A stretch of DNA of 64,000 bases from Streptomyces hundungensis (GCF_003627815.1 NZ_CP032698.1:5952001-6016000), one strand, 5' to 3'; counted from the first letter of the stretch, positions 18,665 to 27,766 are shown. Numbers and translations: made by a program. Notes: generated from the letters alone by a model not told the origin.

Positions 18665-19819
18665 ATGGGGAAGTCAGTGGTTCTGAAAACCTTCGGCTGG
18701 TCATTCGTGATCACCGCGATCGGCCTGGCCCTGGCCGTGCTCTACGACGGGTGGACGGCCCTCGGGGTCGTGGCCATCCTGGCCGTCCTCGAGATCTCGC
18801 TGTCCTTCGACAACGCGGTGGTCAACGCCGGAATCCTGAAGAAGATGAACGCCTTCTGGCAGAAGATCTTCCTCACGATCGGCGTGCTCATCGCCGTCTT
18901 CGGCATGCGCCTGCTCTTCCCCGTGGTCATCGTCGCGATCAGCGCCAAGATCGGCCCGGTCGACGCCGTCGACCTCGCGCTCAACGACGCCGACCGCTAC
19001 CAGCAGCTGGTGACCGACGCGCACCCCTCGATCGCCGCGTTCGGTGGCATGTTCCTCCTGATGATCTTCCTCGACTTCATTTTCGAGGACCGTGACATCA
19101 AGTGGCTCGCCTGGCTGGAGCGCCCGCTGGCCAAGCTCGGCAAGATCGACATGCTGTCGGTCTGCATCGCCCTGGTCGCGCTGCTCATCGCCTCCATGAC
19201 GGTCGCCACCCACGCCCACCAGCACGGCGGCGCGCACGTGGACAAGGCGCAGACGGTCCTGATCTCCGGCATCGCCGGCCTCATCACCTACCTCGTCGTC
19301 GGCGGCCTTTCGGGCTACTTCGAGAACCGCCTCGAAGAGGACGAGGAGCGCGAGCACGAGCAGGAGGAAGAGGCGAGGCGCACCGGCAGCGCGGTGTCCG
19401 CCGTCGCCATGGCCGGCAAGGCCGCGTTCTTCATGTTCCTCTACCTGGAGGTGCTGGACGCGTCGTTCTCCTTCGACGGCGTGATCGGCGCCTTCGCCAT
19501 CAGCAACGACATCGTCCTGATGGCGCTCGGCCTCGGCATCGGCGCGATGTACGTACGGTCGCTCACCGTCTACCTGGTCCGCCAGGGCACCCTGGACGAC
19601 TACGTCTACCTGGAGCACGGAGCGCACTACGCGATCGGTGCGCTGGCCGTGATTCTGCTCGTCACCATCCAGTACGAGATCAACGACGTGATCACGGGTC
19701 TGGTCGGCGTGGTCCTCATCGCGTGGTCCTTCTTCTCCTCTGTGCGCCGCAACCGGCGGATCGCCGCGGCCGGCGGCGAGGACGCGGGCGAGAGGGCGGA
19801 AGTCGGCTCCGGGGTGTGA
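18665..19819 (+). CDS. DUF475 (TerC-like) integral membrane protein
   Basis: Membrane protein of 384 residues with about eight to nine helices. Two TerC-type motifs with paired acidic residues are visible: EISLSFDNAVVNAG near 44-57 and LEVLDASFSFDGVIGAF past residue 260. A His-rich loop (ATHAHQHGGAH) and a charged cytoplasmic loop (EEDEEREHEQEEEARR) separate the halves. TerC-like proteins are linked to metal ion handling and membrane docking of TerD proteins. The start may be ATG 18665 or GTG 18677. Confidence 0.88.
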   Translation: MGKSVVLKTFGWSFVITAIGLALAVLYDGWTALGVVAILAVLEISLSFDNAVVNAGILKKMNAFWQKIFLTIGVLIAVFGMRLLFPVVIVAISAKIGPVDAVDLALNDADRYQQLVTDAHPSIAAFGGMFLLMIFLDFIFEDRDIKWLAWLERPLAKLGKIDMLSVCIALVALLIASMTVATHAHQHGGAHVDKAQTVLISGIAGLITYLVVGGLSGYFENRLEEDEEREHEQEEEARRTGSAVSAVAMAGKAAFFMFLYLEVLDASFSFDGVIGAFAISNDIVLMALGLGIGAMYVRSLTVYLVRQGTLDDYVYLEHGAHYAIGALAVILLVTIQYEINDVITGLVGVVLIAWSFFSSVRRNRRIAAAGGEDAGERAEVGSGV

Positions 19820-19981
19820 CCCCGGTGCTTCCGGAGCGCACGCCCCGACGCGTGTGATCCGCCGTCGATTGCGGAACGCTTCCTGCGGGGCGGTCACGAG
19901 GCTCCGGCCTCGTCGGCCGCCCCGCGGTGTCATGACGGCATGGTGTGCGGGGACGGTTCACTGACCTATGGGGTGGGGGCA

Positions 19982-20719
19982 ATGGCGTTCTGGGACGGCC
20001 TGTGGCGGGGCAGGGCCTCACAGTTCGACTCGGGCAGCGCGGCGACCAACACGATCGAGCTGACCCGACGGCACAACACGGTCTCGCTCGGCAAGCAGGG
20101 CGCCAACACCGGCAGCCTGCGGGTCAACCTGTCCTGGCGGATGCGGACCTCGGACTTCGGGGGCAAGCCCGACCAGAGCGGGCTGCTGCTGCGCCATCCG
20201 CTGAAGTTCTTCAAGCCGGAGATGGTGCAGGGCCACACCCACTCCATGGTCAACGTCGACCTGGACCTGGGCTGTCTGTACGAGCTCCAGGACGGCACCA
20301 AGGGCGTGGTCCAGCCGCTCGGCAACTTCTTCGGCGCGACCAACAAGCCGCCCTACGTGGAGTGCAGCGGCGACGACCGCTTCGGGTCGGCCTCCGGGGA
20401 GACGGTCTTCGTCAACCTCGACCACCGCGACGAGATAAAGCGGCTGCTGGTCTTCGTCTACATCTACGACCAGACCCCGGCCTTCGACCGCACCCACGCC
20501 AAGGTGACGCTCTATCCGAGCAACGGCCCGCGCATCGAGATCGAACTCGACGAGCGCGCCCCCGAGGCCCGCTCCTGCGCGGTGGTGTCGATCGAGAACG
20601 TCAAGGGCGACATGATCGTGCGACGCGAGGTGAAGTTCGTGTACGGCTTCCAGGCGGAGCTGGACCGGCTGTACGGCTGGGGGCTCCAGTGGGGCCGCGG
20701 CTACAAGACCAAGGCCTGA
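19982..20719 (+). CDS. TerA/TerD-like stress protein
   Basis: Cytosolic protein of 245 residues starting MAFWDGLWRG. It has a diverged TerD-like beta-sandwich: VNVDLDLGCLYEL corresponds to the FDLDAS strand and SGDDRFGSASGETVFVNL to the acidic loop, ending in YGWGLQWGRGYKTK. This fits the TerA-like branch of actinobacterial Ter loci. ATG 19982 sits behind a GGGGGC region; an upstream in-frame codon at 19940 adds a tail without family character. Confidence 0.82.
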   Translation: MAFWDGLWRGRASQFDSGSAATNTIELTRRHNTVSLGKQGANTGSLRVNLSWRMRTSDFGGKPDQSGLLLRHPLKFFKPEMVQGHTHSMVNVDLDLGCLYELQDGTKGVVQPLGNFFGATNKPPYVECSGDDRFGSASGETVFVNLDHRDEIKRLLVFVYIYDQTPAFDRTHAKVTLYPSNGPRIEIELDERAPEARSCAVVSIENVKGDMIVRREVKFVYGFQAELDRLYGWGLQWGRGYKTKA

Positions 20720-20740
20720 GCCGCGGCCGCCCCCCGCGGG

Positions 20741-21544
20741 CTACGGGCGGATGAACTGCGGCCCCATGGGCGGCAGGACGAACGCGGGGTCCGGCGCGGG
20801 AGCGCTCTGCGGGTAGCCGTAGGCGGGCTGGGGCGAGGCCGGCTGGGGATAGCCGTACGACGGCTGCGCGAGGGGCGGCCGGTCCGGGGGAGCGGGGTGC
20901 GGGTAGCCGTAGGCCGGCTCGGCCGCGTGCCGCGGCAGCGGCTTGGGCACGGACGGCGCGCTGGGGGCGCTCGGCGTGCTGGACGCGCTGTCGGCGCCCT
21001 CGCCGTCGTCCACCGAGATGCCGTACTCGGTGGCGAGACCCACCAGGCCGGTCGGATAGCCCTGGCCGACCGCGCGGAACTTCCAGCCCTCGCCGCGGCG
21101 GTACAGCTCGCCGCAGATGATCGCGGTCTCCTCGCCGGTCTCCGGCTTCACGTCGAACAGCGCGACCGGCTCGGCCCCCGAGGCCGCCGCGTCGAACAGC
21201 AGGATCCGCAGGTCCCGTACGGCACGGAAGGTCGCGCCGTCCGACGACGCGGTGATCAGCACCCGGTCCACGGAGCGGTCGAGGGCCGCCAGATCGGCCT
21301 CGACGGTGTCGGTGAGCCCCTCCGCGACGCGCTTCTTGGGCAGCCTGCGCACCAGCCCCGACGGGTGGCGCGGCTGGTTGTAGAAGACGAAGTCCTCGTC
21401 CGAACGCACCCGGCCGTCGGCGGCGAGCAGCAGCGCCGAGGCGTCCACGTCCGGGACGTCGGCGCCGGGCGACCAGCGGAGCACGGCCCGTACGGCCGGG
21501 GCCTCCAGCGGGACGTTCGATCCCTTCAGCATCGCGTGCGTCAT
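20741..21544 (-). CDS. TerD-domain protein with proline-rich tail
   Basis: About 267 residues. Residues 1-180 are a TerD domain ([55 protein letters not shown]). From about 195 a low-complexity tail rich in Pro, Ala, Ser and Tyr contains repeated AYGYPH/SYGYPQ motifs, likely disordered and suited to protein contacts. The acidic loop of the calcium site is degenerate. It is the only Ter gene here on the minus strand, convergent with the TerA-like gene. Confidence 0.85.
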   Translation of the reverse strand: MTHAMLKGSNVPLEAPAVRAVLRWSPGADVPDVDASALLLAADGRVRSDEDFVFYNQPRHPSGLVRRLPKKRVAEGLTDTVEADLAALDRSVDRVLITASSDGATFRAVRDLRILLFDAAASGAEPVALFDVKPETGEETAIICGELYRRGEGWKFRAVGQGYPTGLVGLATEYGISVDDGEGADSASSTPSAPSAPSVPKPLPRHAAEPAYGYPHPAPPDRPPLAQPSYGYPQPASPQPAYGYPQSAPAPDPAFVLPPMGPQFIRP

Positions 21545-21673
21545 GCCGGTCATCCTGCCTCCCCGCGGCCCCCTCGGACAACGCGGGGCGCGGCCGGGTA
21601 CGTCCCACGACGTACGCGGCGGCGTGAGCGGGGCGAACGATGCAGATGAGTTACCGGAATTTCATGCACTTGG

Positions 21674-21694
21674 GGAACTCTTGACACGTGTTCC
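21674..21694 (+). promoter_or_regulatory. Inverted repeat before the Ter biosynthetic operon
   Basis: GGAAC and GTTCC arms 11 bp apart enclose a perfect -35-like TTGACA (21681-21686) and the palindrome ACACGTGT. No -10 at ideal spacing is clear. It lies 60-80 bp upstream of the aldolase-like gene and may be its promoter and operator. Confidence 0.35.
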
Positions 21695-21752
21695 TACGTA
21701 CTATTACCGGCCACCCAAAGTCTCGGCCGTCCTGGCAGTACAGGGGATGTAG

Positions 21753-22916
21753 ATGCGGCATTTCGGGCACGTCCCGCCGGCTGTGCGGAAGAGCCTCTTC
21801 CATCAGGAGCCCTGTGAGTTCACCGCGGGCTCGTCCGCACGCGTGCTGTCGGCCGCCCTCGGTGCCACGCTCTACAGCCCCGCGACCCGGCCCACGCTCG
21901 CCGGCGACGTCCTGAAACAGGCCCGCCGCGGCGTCACGTCCATGGTGCTGTGCCTGGAGGACTCGATCGACGACGCCGAGGTGGTGGCCGCCGAAGCCAA
22001 CCTGGTGCGCCAGTTCGCCGACCTCGACGCCCGCGGCGAAGAGGTCCCGCTGCTGTTCGTGCGGGTCCGCGACCCCCTCCAGATCCCGGACCTGGTGCGG
22101 CGCCTCGGCACCTCCGCCCGCCTCCTGTGCGGCTTCGTCCTGCCGAAGTTCACCGAGGAGCGCGGCATGGGCTTCCTGGAGGCGCTCACCGCCGCCGAGT
22201 CCGCGAGCGGACGCCGGCTGTTCGCCATGCCCGTCCTGGAGTCCCCCGAACTGCTCCACCTGGAGACCCGGGCCGAGACCTTGGCCGGAATCGCGCGCAC
22301 GGTGGAGAAGTACCGCGAGCGGATCCTCGCCCTCCGCCTCGGCGTCACCGACTTCTGCTCCGCCTACGGACTGCGCCGCTCGCCCGACATGACGGCGTAC
22401 GACGTGAAGATCGTGGCCGGGGTGATAGCGGACGTGGTGAACGTGCTGGGCCGCGCCGACGGCAGCGGCTTCACCATCACGGGCCCCGTGTGGGAGTACT
22501 TCCGGCTCCAGGAGCGGATGTTCAAGCCCCAACTGCGCCGCAGCCCCTTCCTGGAGGGCCGCGCCGAGGAGCTGCGCACCGCGCTGATCGAGCACGACCT
22601 GGACGGGCTGCTGCGCGAGATCGAGCTCGACCGGGCCAACGGGCTGCTCGGCAAGACCTGTATCCACCCCACGCACGTGATGCCCGTCCACGCCCTGTCG
22701 GTGGTCAGCCACGAGGAGTTCAGCGACGCGGCGGACATCCTGCGGCCCGAGCGCGGCGGCGGCGGGGTGCTGCGCTCGGCGTACACCAACAAGATGAACG
22801 AGGTGAAGCCACACCGCGCCTGGGCCGAGCGCACCCTGCTGCGGGCAGAGGTGTTCGGCGTCGCCGCCGAGGACGTCGGCTTCGTGGACCTGCTGACGGC
22901 GGGCCTCGCCGAATGA
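21753..22916 (+). CDS. HpcH/HpaI aldolase/citrate lyase-like protein of the Ter pathway
   Basis: TIM-barrel enzyme of 387 residues. The barrel motifs include SMVLCLEDSIDDAEV near 63-77, FVLPKF and MPVLESPELLHLETR. C-C lyase/aldolase family members use Glu and Asp to hold Mg. As I recall, in Ter-associated gene sets this type is predicted to build part of a nucleoside-like metabolite. The stop overlaps the next start (ATGA, 22913-22916), starting a three-gene coupled operon with the phosphoribosyltransferase and HAD genes. Confidence 0.85.
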   Translation: MRHFGHVPPAVRKSLFHQEPCEFTAGSSARVLSAALGATLYSPATRPTLAGDVLKQARRGVTSMVLCLEDSIDDAEVVAAEANLVRQFADLDARGEEVPLLFVRVRDPLQIPDLVRRLGTSARLLCGFVLPKFTEERGMGFLEALTAAESASGRRLFAMPVLESPELLHLETRAETLAGIARTVEKYRERILALRLGVTDFCSAYGLRRSPDMTAYDVKIVAGVIADVVNVLGRADGSGFTITGPVWEYFRLQERMFKPQLRRSPFLEGRAEELRTALIEHDLDGLLREIELDRANGLLGKTCIHPTHVMPVHALSVVSHEEFSDAADILRPERGGGGVLRSAYTNKMNEVKPHRAWAERTLLRAEVFGVAAEDVGFVDLLTAGLAE

Positions 22917-25405
22917 CCGAACGAACAGAGGGACACAGCACCGTGGTCGAGTGGTCGGGAACGTGGGTCGCCGAGCGGCTCGGAGTCGAGCTCGTCGGGG
23001 ACGAGCGGCTGAGCTCCCTGCTCGGCCTCGCCCTGCGCCGCAACCCCAAGCGCGCCCATCTGCTCGTCTCCCATGTCCTGGGCAAGCACGTACCGCAGCG
23101 GCCGTCCGTGGTGTGGGGCGCCGGGTACGAACTGGGCCTGCGCGTAAGGGAGTTGCTGGGAAGGGAGGCGGCCGGACGGGCCGTGGTGCTCGGCTACGCC
23201 GAGACCGCGACGGGCCTCGGGCACTCGGTCGCCGACGGCCTGTCCCTCGCTCCCTGTCTCCACTCCACCCGCCGCCCCGTCGCGGGCGTCGCGACGGCGG
23301 GCGGTTTCGAGGAGTCCCACTCCCACGCCACCTCCCATCTGCTGCTCCCCGAGGACCCCCGACTCCTCGCAGGGCAGGGCCCGTTGGTGCTGGTCGACGA
23401 CGAGTTCTCCACCGGCAACACGGTCCTCAACACCATCCGTGACCTGCACGCGCGCCATCCGCGCGACCACTACGTCATCGTCGCGCTCGTCGACATGCGC
23501 TCCCCGCGGGACCGCGACCGCCTCACCGCCTTCGCGGCGGAGATCGGCGCCCGCATCGACCTCATCGCCTCCGCGTCGGGCACGGTCCGGCTCCCGGAGG
23601 GCGTCCTCGACAAGGGCCGGGCGCTGGTCGAGGAGTACGAGACGGCGAACCCCGGACATCTGCTTTGTAAGAGCAGCGCTCCTTCCCCGAGCCCCGCGCG
23701 CCGCGTCGACCTGGACTGGCCCCAGGGCCTGCCCGACGGCGCCCGTCACGGATTCACCCCCGCGCACCGGGCCACCCTGGAGGCCGCTCTGCCCGGCATG
23801 GCCGCGCGCCTGGCCGGGGCCCTCGATCTCCCCCGCGCCACCGGAACGCCGCGCGTCCTCGTGCTCGGCTTCGAGGAGCTGATGTACGCGCCGCTGCGCC
23901 TCGCCCTCGCTCTCGAAGAGCGCGGCGGCGCCGAGGTGCGCTACTCCACCACCACCCGCTCGCCCGTCCTCGCGGTCGACGACCCCGGCTACGCCATCCG
24001 CACCCGCCTCGCCTTCCCCGCGCACGACGACCCGGCCGACGGGCCAGGCGAGCGGTACGCCTACAACGTCGCGGGCGGCGGCTTCGACGCCGTCGTGGTG
24101 GTCGTGGACTCGGCCGCCGACACCCCCCAACTGCACGCCCCCGGCGGCCTGTTGGCCCAGCTCGCCGCCCACCTACCGCACGTCGTGCTCGCCGTCGTGC
24201 CCTCGTACGTACCCCAAGGTGCCCCCATGCCCGAGCCGCTGCGCGGCCCCGCCTTCTCCTCCTACGCGCCCGACGAGGTGGGCTGGCTGCTCAAGGACCT
24301 CTCCTCGGTCGCGCTCGAAGCGCCGACCGAGGAGCGCGAGGAGGCCATCCAGAGCGGCGGCGCACACTACGCGGAGTCGCTGCCGGTCGAGTACCAGCCG
24401 AGCCCGCAGTACCAGGAGCTGTTCCGGGCCGCGCTGGACGGCTCGGCCGGACGGATCGCGCGGGCCGTCGGAGTGGTGACCGAGACGATCCTGGCCGAGC
24501 TCCCCCAACGCCGAAAGCGCCTGGGGGACCCCCATCCGCGCCCCGTGCTGGTCTCGCTCGCCCGCGCCGGAACGCCCGTCGGCGTCCTGATGCGCCGCTG
24601 GGCCCAGTACCGCCACGGCCTGGACCTGCCGCACTACGCGGTCTCCATCGTGCGCGGCCGGGGCATCGACCCGAACGCGCTGCGCTGGCTCGCCGCCCAC
24701 CACGACCCCGCCGACGTCGTCTTCGTCGACGGGTGGACCGGCAAGGGCGCCATCACCCGTGAACTGGCCGCCGCCCTGGGCGAGTTCCCCGAGTTCGCGG
24801 ACTTCGACCCGGAGATCGCGGTGCTCGCCGACCCCGGCTCCTGTGTGCGCACCTACGGCACCCGCGAGGACTTCCTGATCCCCTCCGCCTGTCTCAACTC
24901 CACGGTGTCCGGCCTGATATCGCGCACCGTGCTGCGCGGCGACCTCATCGGCCCGGGTGACTTCCACGGCGCGAAGTTCTACCGGGAACTGGCCGGCGCC
25001 GACGTCTCGGGCCACTTCCTCGACTCCGTCGCCGCGCGCTTCGAGGAGGTCGCCCCCGAGGTGGAGCGCGATGCCAAGGCCCTGCGGGACACCGACCGCA
25101 CCCCGAGCTGGGAGGGCTGGGCCGCCGTCGAGCGCATCAGCGAGGAGTACGGCATCCACGACGTCAACCTGGTCAAACCCGGCGTGGGCGAGACCACCCG
25201 GGTGCTGCTGCGCCGGGTCCCCTGGAAGATCCTCGCCGGGCGCGGCGCCGGAGCCGACCTCGACCACATCCGGCTCCTCGCCGAGCAGCGCGGCGTACCG
25301 GTCGAGGAGGTGGACGGCCTGCCGTACAGCTGTGTCGGCCTCATCCACCCCCAGTACACCCGGGGCGCGACCGGCGCCGACGGCACGGCGGTGGTCGCGC
25401 AGTGA
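22913..25405 (+). CDS. Multi-domain phosphoribosyltransferase (PRTase_2-TRSP-PRTase_1-PELOTA)
   Basis: Protein of 830 residues in a single chain. The first phosphoribosyltransferase domain has a PRPP-binding motif LVLVDDEFSTGNT at 158-170. A TRSP-type segment follows (about 275-510). A second PRTase-like domain has PVLVSLARAGTPVG near 541 and VVFVDGWTGKGAI near 602. The C-terminal 90 residues (VNLVKPGVGETTRVLLRRVPW) fit a PELOTA-type RNA-binding fold. Predicted to join a base to PRPP in the Ter nucleoside pathway. Elsewhere these halves are, to my memory, often separate proteins. Residues about 248-256 (GHLLCKSSA) are encoded by an antisense tRNA-Val sequence. GTGA overlap with the HAD gene. 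Confidence 0.88.
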   Translation: MTERTEGHSTVVEWSGTWVAERLGVELVGDERLSSLLGLALRRNPKRAHLLVSHVLGKHVPQRPSVVWGAGYELGLRVRELLGREAAGRAVVLGYAETATGLGHSVADGLSLAPCLHSTRRPVAGVATAGGFEESHSHATSHLLLPEDPRLLAGQGPLVLVDDEFSTGNTVLNTIRDLHARHPRDHYVIVALVDMRSPRDRDRLTAFAAEIGARIDLIASASGTVRLPEGVLDKGRALVEEYETANPGHLLCKSSAPSPSPARRVDLDWPQGLPDGARHGFTPAHRATLEAALPGMAARLAGALDLPRATGTPRVLVLGFEELMYAPLRLALALEERGGAEVRYSTTTRSPVLAVDDPGYAIRTRLAFPAHDDPADGPGERYAYNVAGGGFDAVVVVVDSAADTPQLHAPGGLLAQLAAHLPHVVLAVVPSYVPQGAPMPEPLRGPAFSSYAPDEVGWLLKDLSSVALEAPTEEREEAIQSGGAHYAESLPVEYQPSPQYQELFRAALDGSAGRIARAVGVVTETILAELPQRRKRLGDPHPRPVLVSLARAGTPVGVLMRRWAQYRHGLDLPHYAVSIVRGRGIDPNALRWLAAHHDPADVVFVDGWTGKGAITRELAAALGEFPEFADFDPEIAVLADPGSCVRTYGTREDFLIPSACLNSTVSGLISRTVLRGDLIGPGDFHGAKFYRELAGADVSGHFLDSVAARFEEVAPEVERDAKALRDTDRTPSWEGWAAVERISEEYGIHDVNLVKPGVGETTRVLLRRVPWKILAGRGAGADLDHIRLLAEQRGVPVEEVDGLPYSCVGLIHPQYTRGATGADGTAVVAQ
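23655..23681 (-). other. Antisense tRNA-Val-derived segment within a coding gene
   Basis: These 27 bases are the exact reverse complement of tRNA-Val(TAC) positions 30619-30645 (end of D stem, anticodon arm, variable loop). Similarity continues on both sides with small gaps, into a GGTTCG T-loop-like motif at about 23646-23651 and a GGGGAAG stretch opposite the D-loop GGGGTA. It keeps the host reading frame open and falls between two domains. Likely a scar or insertion from a tRNA-Val-specific mobile element. Confidence 0.8.
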
Positions 25406-26217
25406 ACGCCGCCCGCACGCTCGTCGCCAGCGATCTCGACCGCACCCTGATCTACTCGGCCGCCGCCCTCGCCCTCACCATGCCCGACCACCGGGCGCCG
25501 CGGCTGCTCTGCGTCGAGGTGCACGAGCACAAGCCCCTGTCGTACGTCACCGAGGAAGCGGCCCGGCTGCTCGCCGAGCTGAAGTCGTCCTCGGTGTTCG
25601 TGCCCACCACCACCCGCACCCGCAAGCAGTACCAGCGCATCCAACTCCCCGGCCCGCCCTCGAAGTTCGCGATCTGCGCCAACGGCGGCCACCTGCTCGT
25701 GGACGGGGTGTCCGACGTGGAGTGGGCCCGTTCGGTGACGGACCGCATCGCCACCGAGTGTGCTCCCCTCGACGAGGTCCGCGCCCATGTGCGGGCCGTC
25801 GCCGATCCGCACTGGCTGCGCAAGGAGCGGATCGCCGAGGACCTGTTCGTCTATCTCGTGGTGGAGCGGGAGCTGCTGCCCGGGGAGTGGGTCAAGGAGC
25901 TCGCCGCCTGGGCCGACCCGCTCGGCTGGACGGTCTCGCTCCAGGGGCGCAAGATCTACGCCGTGCCGAAGCCGCTCACCAAGAGCGCCGCGGTGCGGGA
26001 AGTGGCCCGCAGGACCGGCGCCGAGCTCACCCTCGCCGCCGGGGACTCGCTCCTCGACGCGGACCTGCTGCTCGCCGCAGACCAAGGCTGGCGGCCGGGC
26101 CACGGCGAGCTCGCCGAGGCCGGCTGGCTGGCCCCGGGCACCGAGGCGCTGGTCGAGCGGGGGGTGCTGGCGGGGGAGGAGATCCTGCGCCGCTTCCTGG
26201 CCCGCGCCGCACGCTGA
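25402..26217 (+). CDS. HAD family hydrolase of the Ter biosynthetic operon
   Basis: Phosphatase-like protein of 271 residues. HAD motif I is ASDLDRTLIYS (nucleophile Asp11, general acid Asp13); motif II is PTTTRTR; a capped insert follows; motif IV is GDSLLDADLLLAA. GTG start overlaps the stop of the phosphoribosyltransferase gene, so translation is coupled. It probably removes a phosphate from the nucleotide-like product of the preceding enzymes, which is inference from context. Confidence 0.88.
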   Translation: MNAARTLVASDLDRTLIYSAAALALTMPDHRAPRLLCVEVHEHKPLSYVTEEAARLLAELKSSSVFVPTTTRTRKQYQRIQLPGPPSKFAICANGGHLLVDGVSDVEWARSVTDRIATECAPLDEVRAHVRAVADPHWLRKERIAEDLFVYLVVERELLPGEWVKELAAWADPLGWTVSLQGRKIYAVPKPLTKSAAVREVARRTGAELTLAAGDSLLDADLLLAADQGWRPGHGELAEAGWLAPGTEALVERGVLAGEEILRRFLARAAR

Positions 26218-26258
26218 GGAGCGTTTCCGCGCCGCGCGGCAGCGGGTACGGTCGCCGC

Positions 26259-26918
26259 ATGAGCAAGGGAAACAGCACCAAGATCACCGATGAGCTGTAC
26301 GCCTACATGCTGGCCCACAACCCGCCCCTGGACGAGGTCCAGCGGGACCTGGTGAAGACCACCTACGCCCGGCTGCCCGACCACGCGGGGATGCAGTCGG
26401 CCGAGGAGCAGGCACCGCTCCTCGCCTTCCTGGTACGCCTGGTGAACGCCCGCCATGTCGTCGAGGTGGGCACCTTCACCGGGTTCTCGGCCCTCGCCAT
26501 GGCCCAGGCGCTGCCCGCCGACGGCAAGCTGATCGCCTGCGACATCTCCGAGGAGTGGACGGCGTACGGCAAGGAGGCCTGGGCGAGGGCCGAGGTCGCC
26601 GACCGCATCGAGCTGCGGATCGCGCCCGCCCTGGACACCCTGCGCGCGATGCCGGCCGAACCGCACATCGACTTCGCCTACCTGGACGCGGACAAGGGCA
26701 ACTACATCGCGTACTGGGAGGAGTTGGTGCCCCGGATGCGGCCCGGCGGCCTCATCGCCGCGGACAACGTGCTGTACCACGGCACGGTCCTCGACGCGGA
26801 GGCCACCGGGTCGCCCGCGGCGATCCGCGCCTTCAACGAACACGTCGCCAAGGACCCGCGGATGGACAGCGTCATGCTGACCGTCGCGGACGGCCTGACG
26901 CTGTCCCGCAAGATCTGA
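26259..26918 (+). CDS. Class I SAM-dependent O-methyltransferase (COMT-like)
   Basis: Family 3 O-methyltransferase of 219 residues. SAM motif VVEVGTFTGFSALAMAQALP at about 67-86, acidic ribose-binding CDIS, metal-site DFAYLDADKGNY and DNVLYHGTV. Such enzymes methylate catechol-like or CoA-ester phenolics using Mg. It begins 42 bp after the HAD gene and could be read from the Ter operon, though no overlap links it. Substrate unknown. Confidence 0.9.
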   Translation: MSKGNSTKITDELYAYMLAHNPPLDEVQRDLVKTTYARLPDHAGMQSAEEQAPLLAFLVRLVNARHVVEVGTFTGFSALAMAQALPADGKLIACDISEEWTAYGKEAWARAEVADRIELRIAPALDTLRAMPAEPHIDFAYLDADKGNYIAYWEELVPRMRPGGLIAADNVLYHGTVLDAEATGSPAAIRAFNEHVAKDPRMDSVMLTVADGLTLSRKI

Positions 26919-26922
26919 CCGG

Positions 26923-26969
26923 GATCGGTGCGCCGGGATAGGGGCGCCGGGGCCAGTGCGCCGGGATCA
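26923..26969. repeat. 14-bp tandem repeat reaching the fmdB-type stop codon
   Basis: Units GATCGGTGCGCCGG, GATAGGGGCGCCGG and GGCCAGTGCGCCGG (26923-26964), then GATCA, where the last bases form the stop codon of the zinc-ribbon gene (26967-26969). It fills the entire gap between two convergent genes. Confidence 0.85.
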
Positions 26970-27182
26970 GCCGCAGCAGCCGCCCCCGCAGCAGCCTCCG
27001 CCGCCGCCCGCGGACGGGGCAGGGCCGGGCGTGGCGGCGCCGCCCACGGCCACCGTGGACAGCAGCTTCACGGTGTCGTCGTGACCGGCCGGGCAGGCGG
27101 CGGGGGCCGAGGACTCGGCCATCGGGCGGCTGAGTTCGAAGGTGTCGCCGCAGGAGCGGCAGCGGTATTCGTAACGAGGCAT
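26967..27182 (-). CDS. FmdB-type zinc ribbon protein
   Basis: Small protein of 71 residues. MPRYEYRCRSCGDTFELSRPMAESSAPAACPAGH-type layout: CxxC near 8-11 and a second C/H pair form the zinc ribbon of the FmdB family (split here by S/A insertions). The tail is Gly/Pro-rich and ends in GGCCGGGCCG, two more Cys pairs. Function unknown; a regulatory or metal-binding role is usually assumed. Confidence 0.88.
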   Translation of the reverse strand: MPRYEYRCRSCGDTFELSRPMAESSAPAACPAGHDDTVKLLSTVAVGGAATPGPAPSAGGGGGCCGGGCCG

Positions 27183-27244
27183 GGGCCCAGACTAAGCGCT
27201 CCCCGGGCCCGGAGGTCCGTCTTCCGTGGGCCCTGTGACCCGGC

Positions 27245-27766
27245 CTAGGGGCGCTCCTCGTCGAGGTGCTCGTGGCGCGCCCTCCAGTACGGGTTGTCGT
27301 ACGGCAGGAAGCCGGTGACGCGCCCGTACATCCCGAACACCATCAGGAGCAGCCCGACCGCGAAGCTGAACAGCACGTTCTGCATCTGGAAGGCCAGGAA
27401 GTTGCGCGAGGTGTCGAGCAGGGCCAGATTCACGAAGCCGCTCACCAAGAACAGGACGCCGAGCACGATGTTGAGCGTCGAGGCGAAGTTGCCGCCCCTG
27501 ACCATCCCGTACAGGAGCAGCAGGCCGACGACGATCGACAGCACGCTCAGCGCGCCGTTGGTGCTGAGCCCGGCGACGGTGTCACCGCCGGTGTCGAAGA
27601 AGCCGATCCGATGGATCAGACCGAGGATGCCGAAGATCAGCAGAACGATGCCCATGGCGCCGGCACCGAAGCGGTAGACGCTGTTGAGACGGTGATCGAT
27701 CGGCAGGTGCTCGTTGAGCGAGACGCGGCTGTGGTTGATGCGCTGGGAGATCGTATGGGTGGCCAT
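27245..27766 (-). CDS. DUF4383-type membrane protein
   Basis: Membrane protein of 173 residues with four helices (FGAGAMGIVLLIFGILGLIH; ALSVLSIVVGLLLLYG; LNIVLGVLFLVSGFVNL; FSFAVGLLLMVFGMYGRV), an arrangement typical of DUF4383. ATG 27766 has GGAGGG upstream. Function unknown; such proteins are often stress-regulated in actinomycetes, which I cannot show here. Confidence 0.82.
   Translation of the reverse strand: MATHTISQRINHSRVSLNEHLPIDHRLNSVYRFGAGAMGIVLLIFGILGLIHRIGFFDTGGDTVAGLSTNGALSVLSIVVGLLLLYGMVRGGNFASTLNIVLGVLFLVSGFVNLALLDTSRNFLAFQMQNVLFSFAVGLLLMVFGMYGRVTGFLPYDNPYWRARHEHLDEERP

Noticed and set aside
17274..20719. Dedicated tellurite resistance operon
   Set aside because: TerD and TerC-like families are general metal and stress proteins in actinomycetes; nothing in the sequence shows tellurite specificity.
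21950..25405. 1151-residue single protein spanning aldolase and transferase
   Set aside because: The first 320 codons are an Arg/Pro-rich shadow of the aldolase gene; the real start is the ATGA-coupled codon at 22913.
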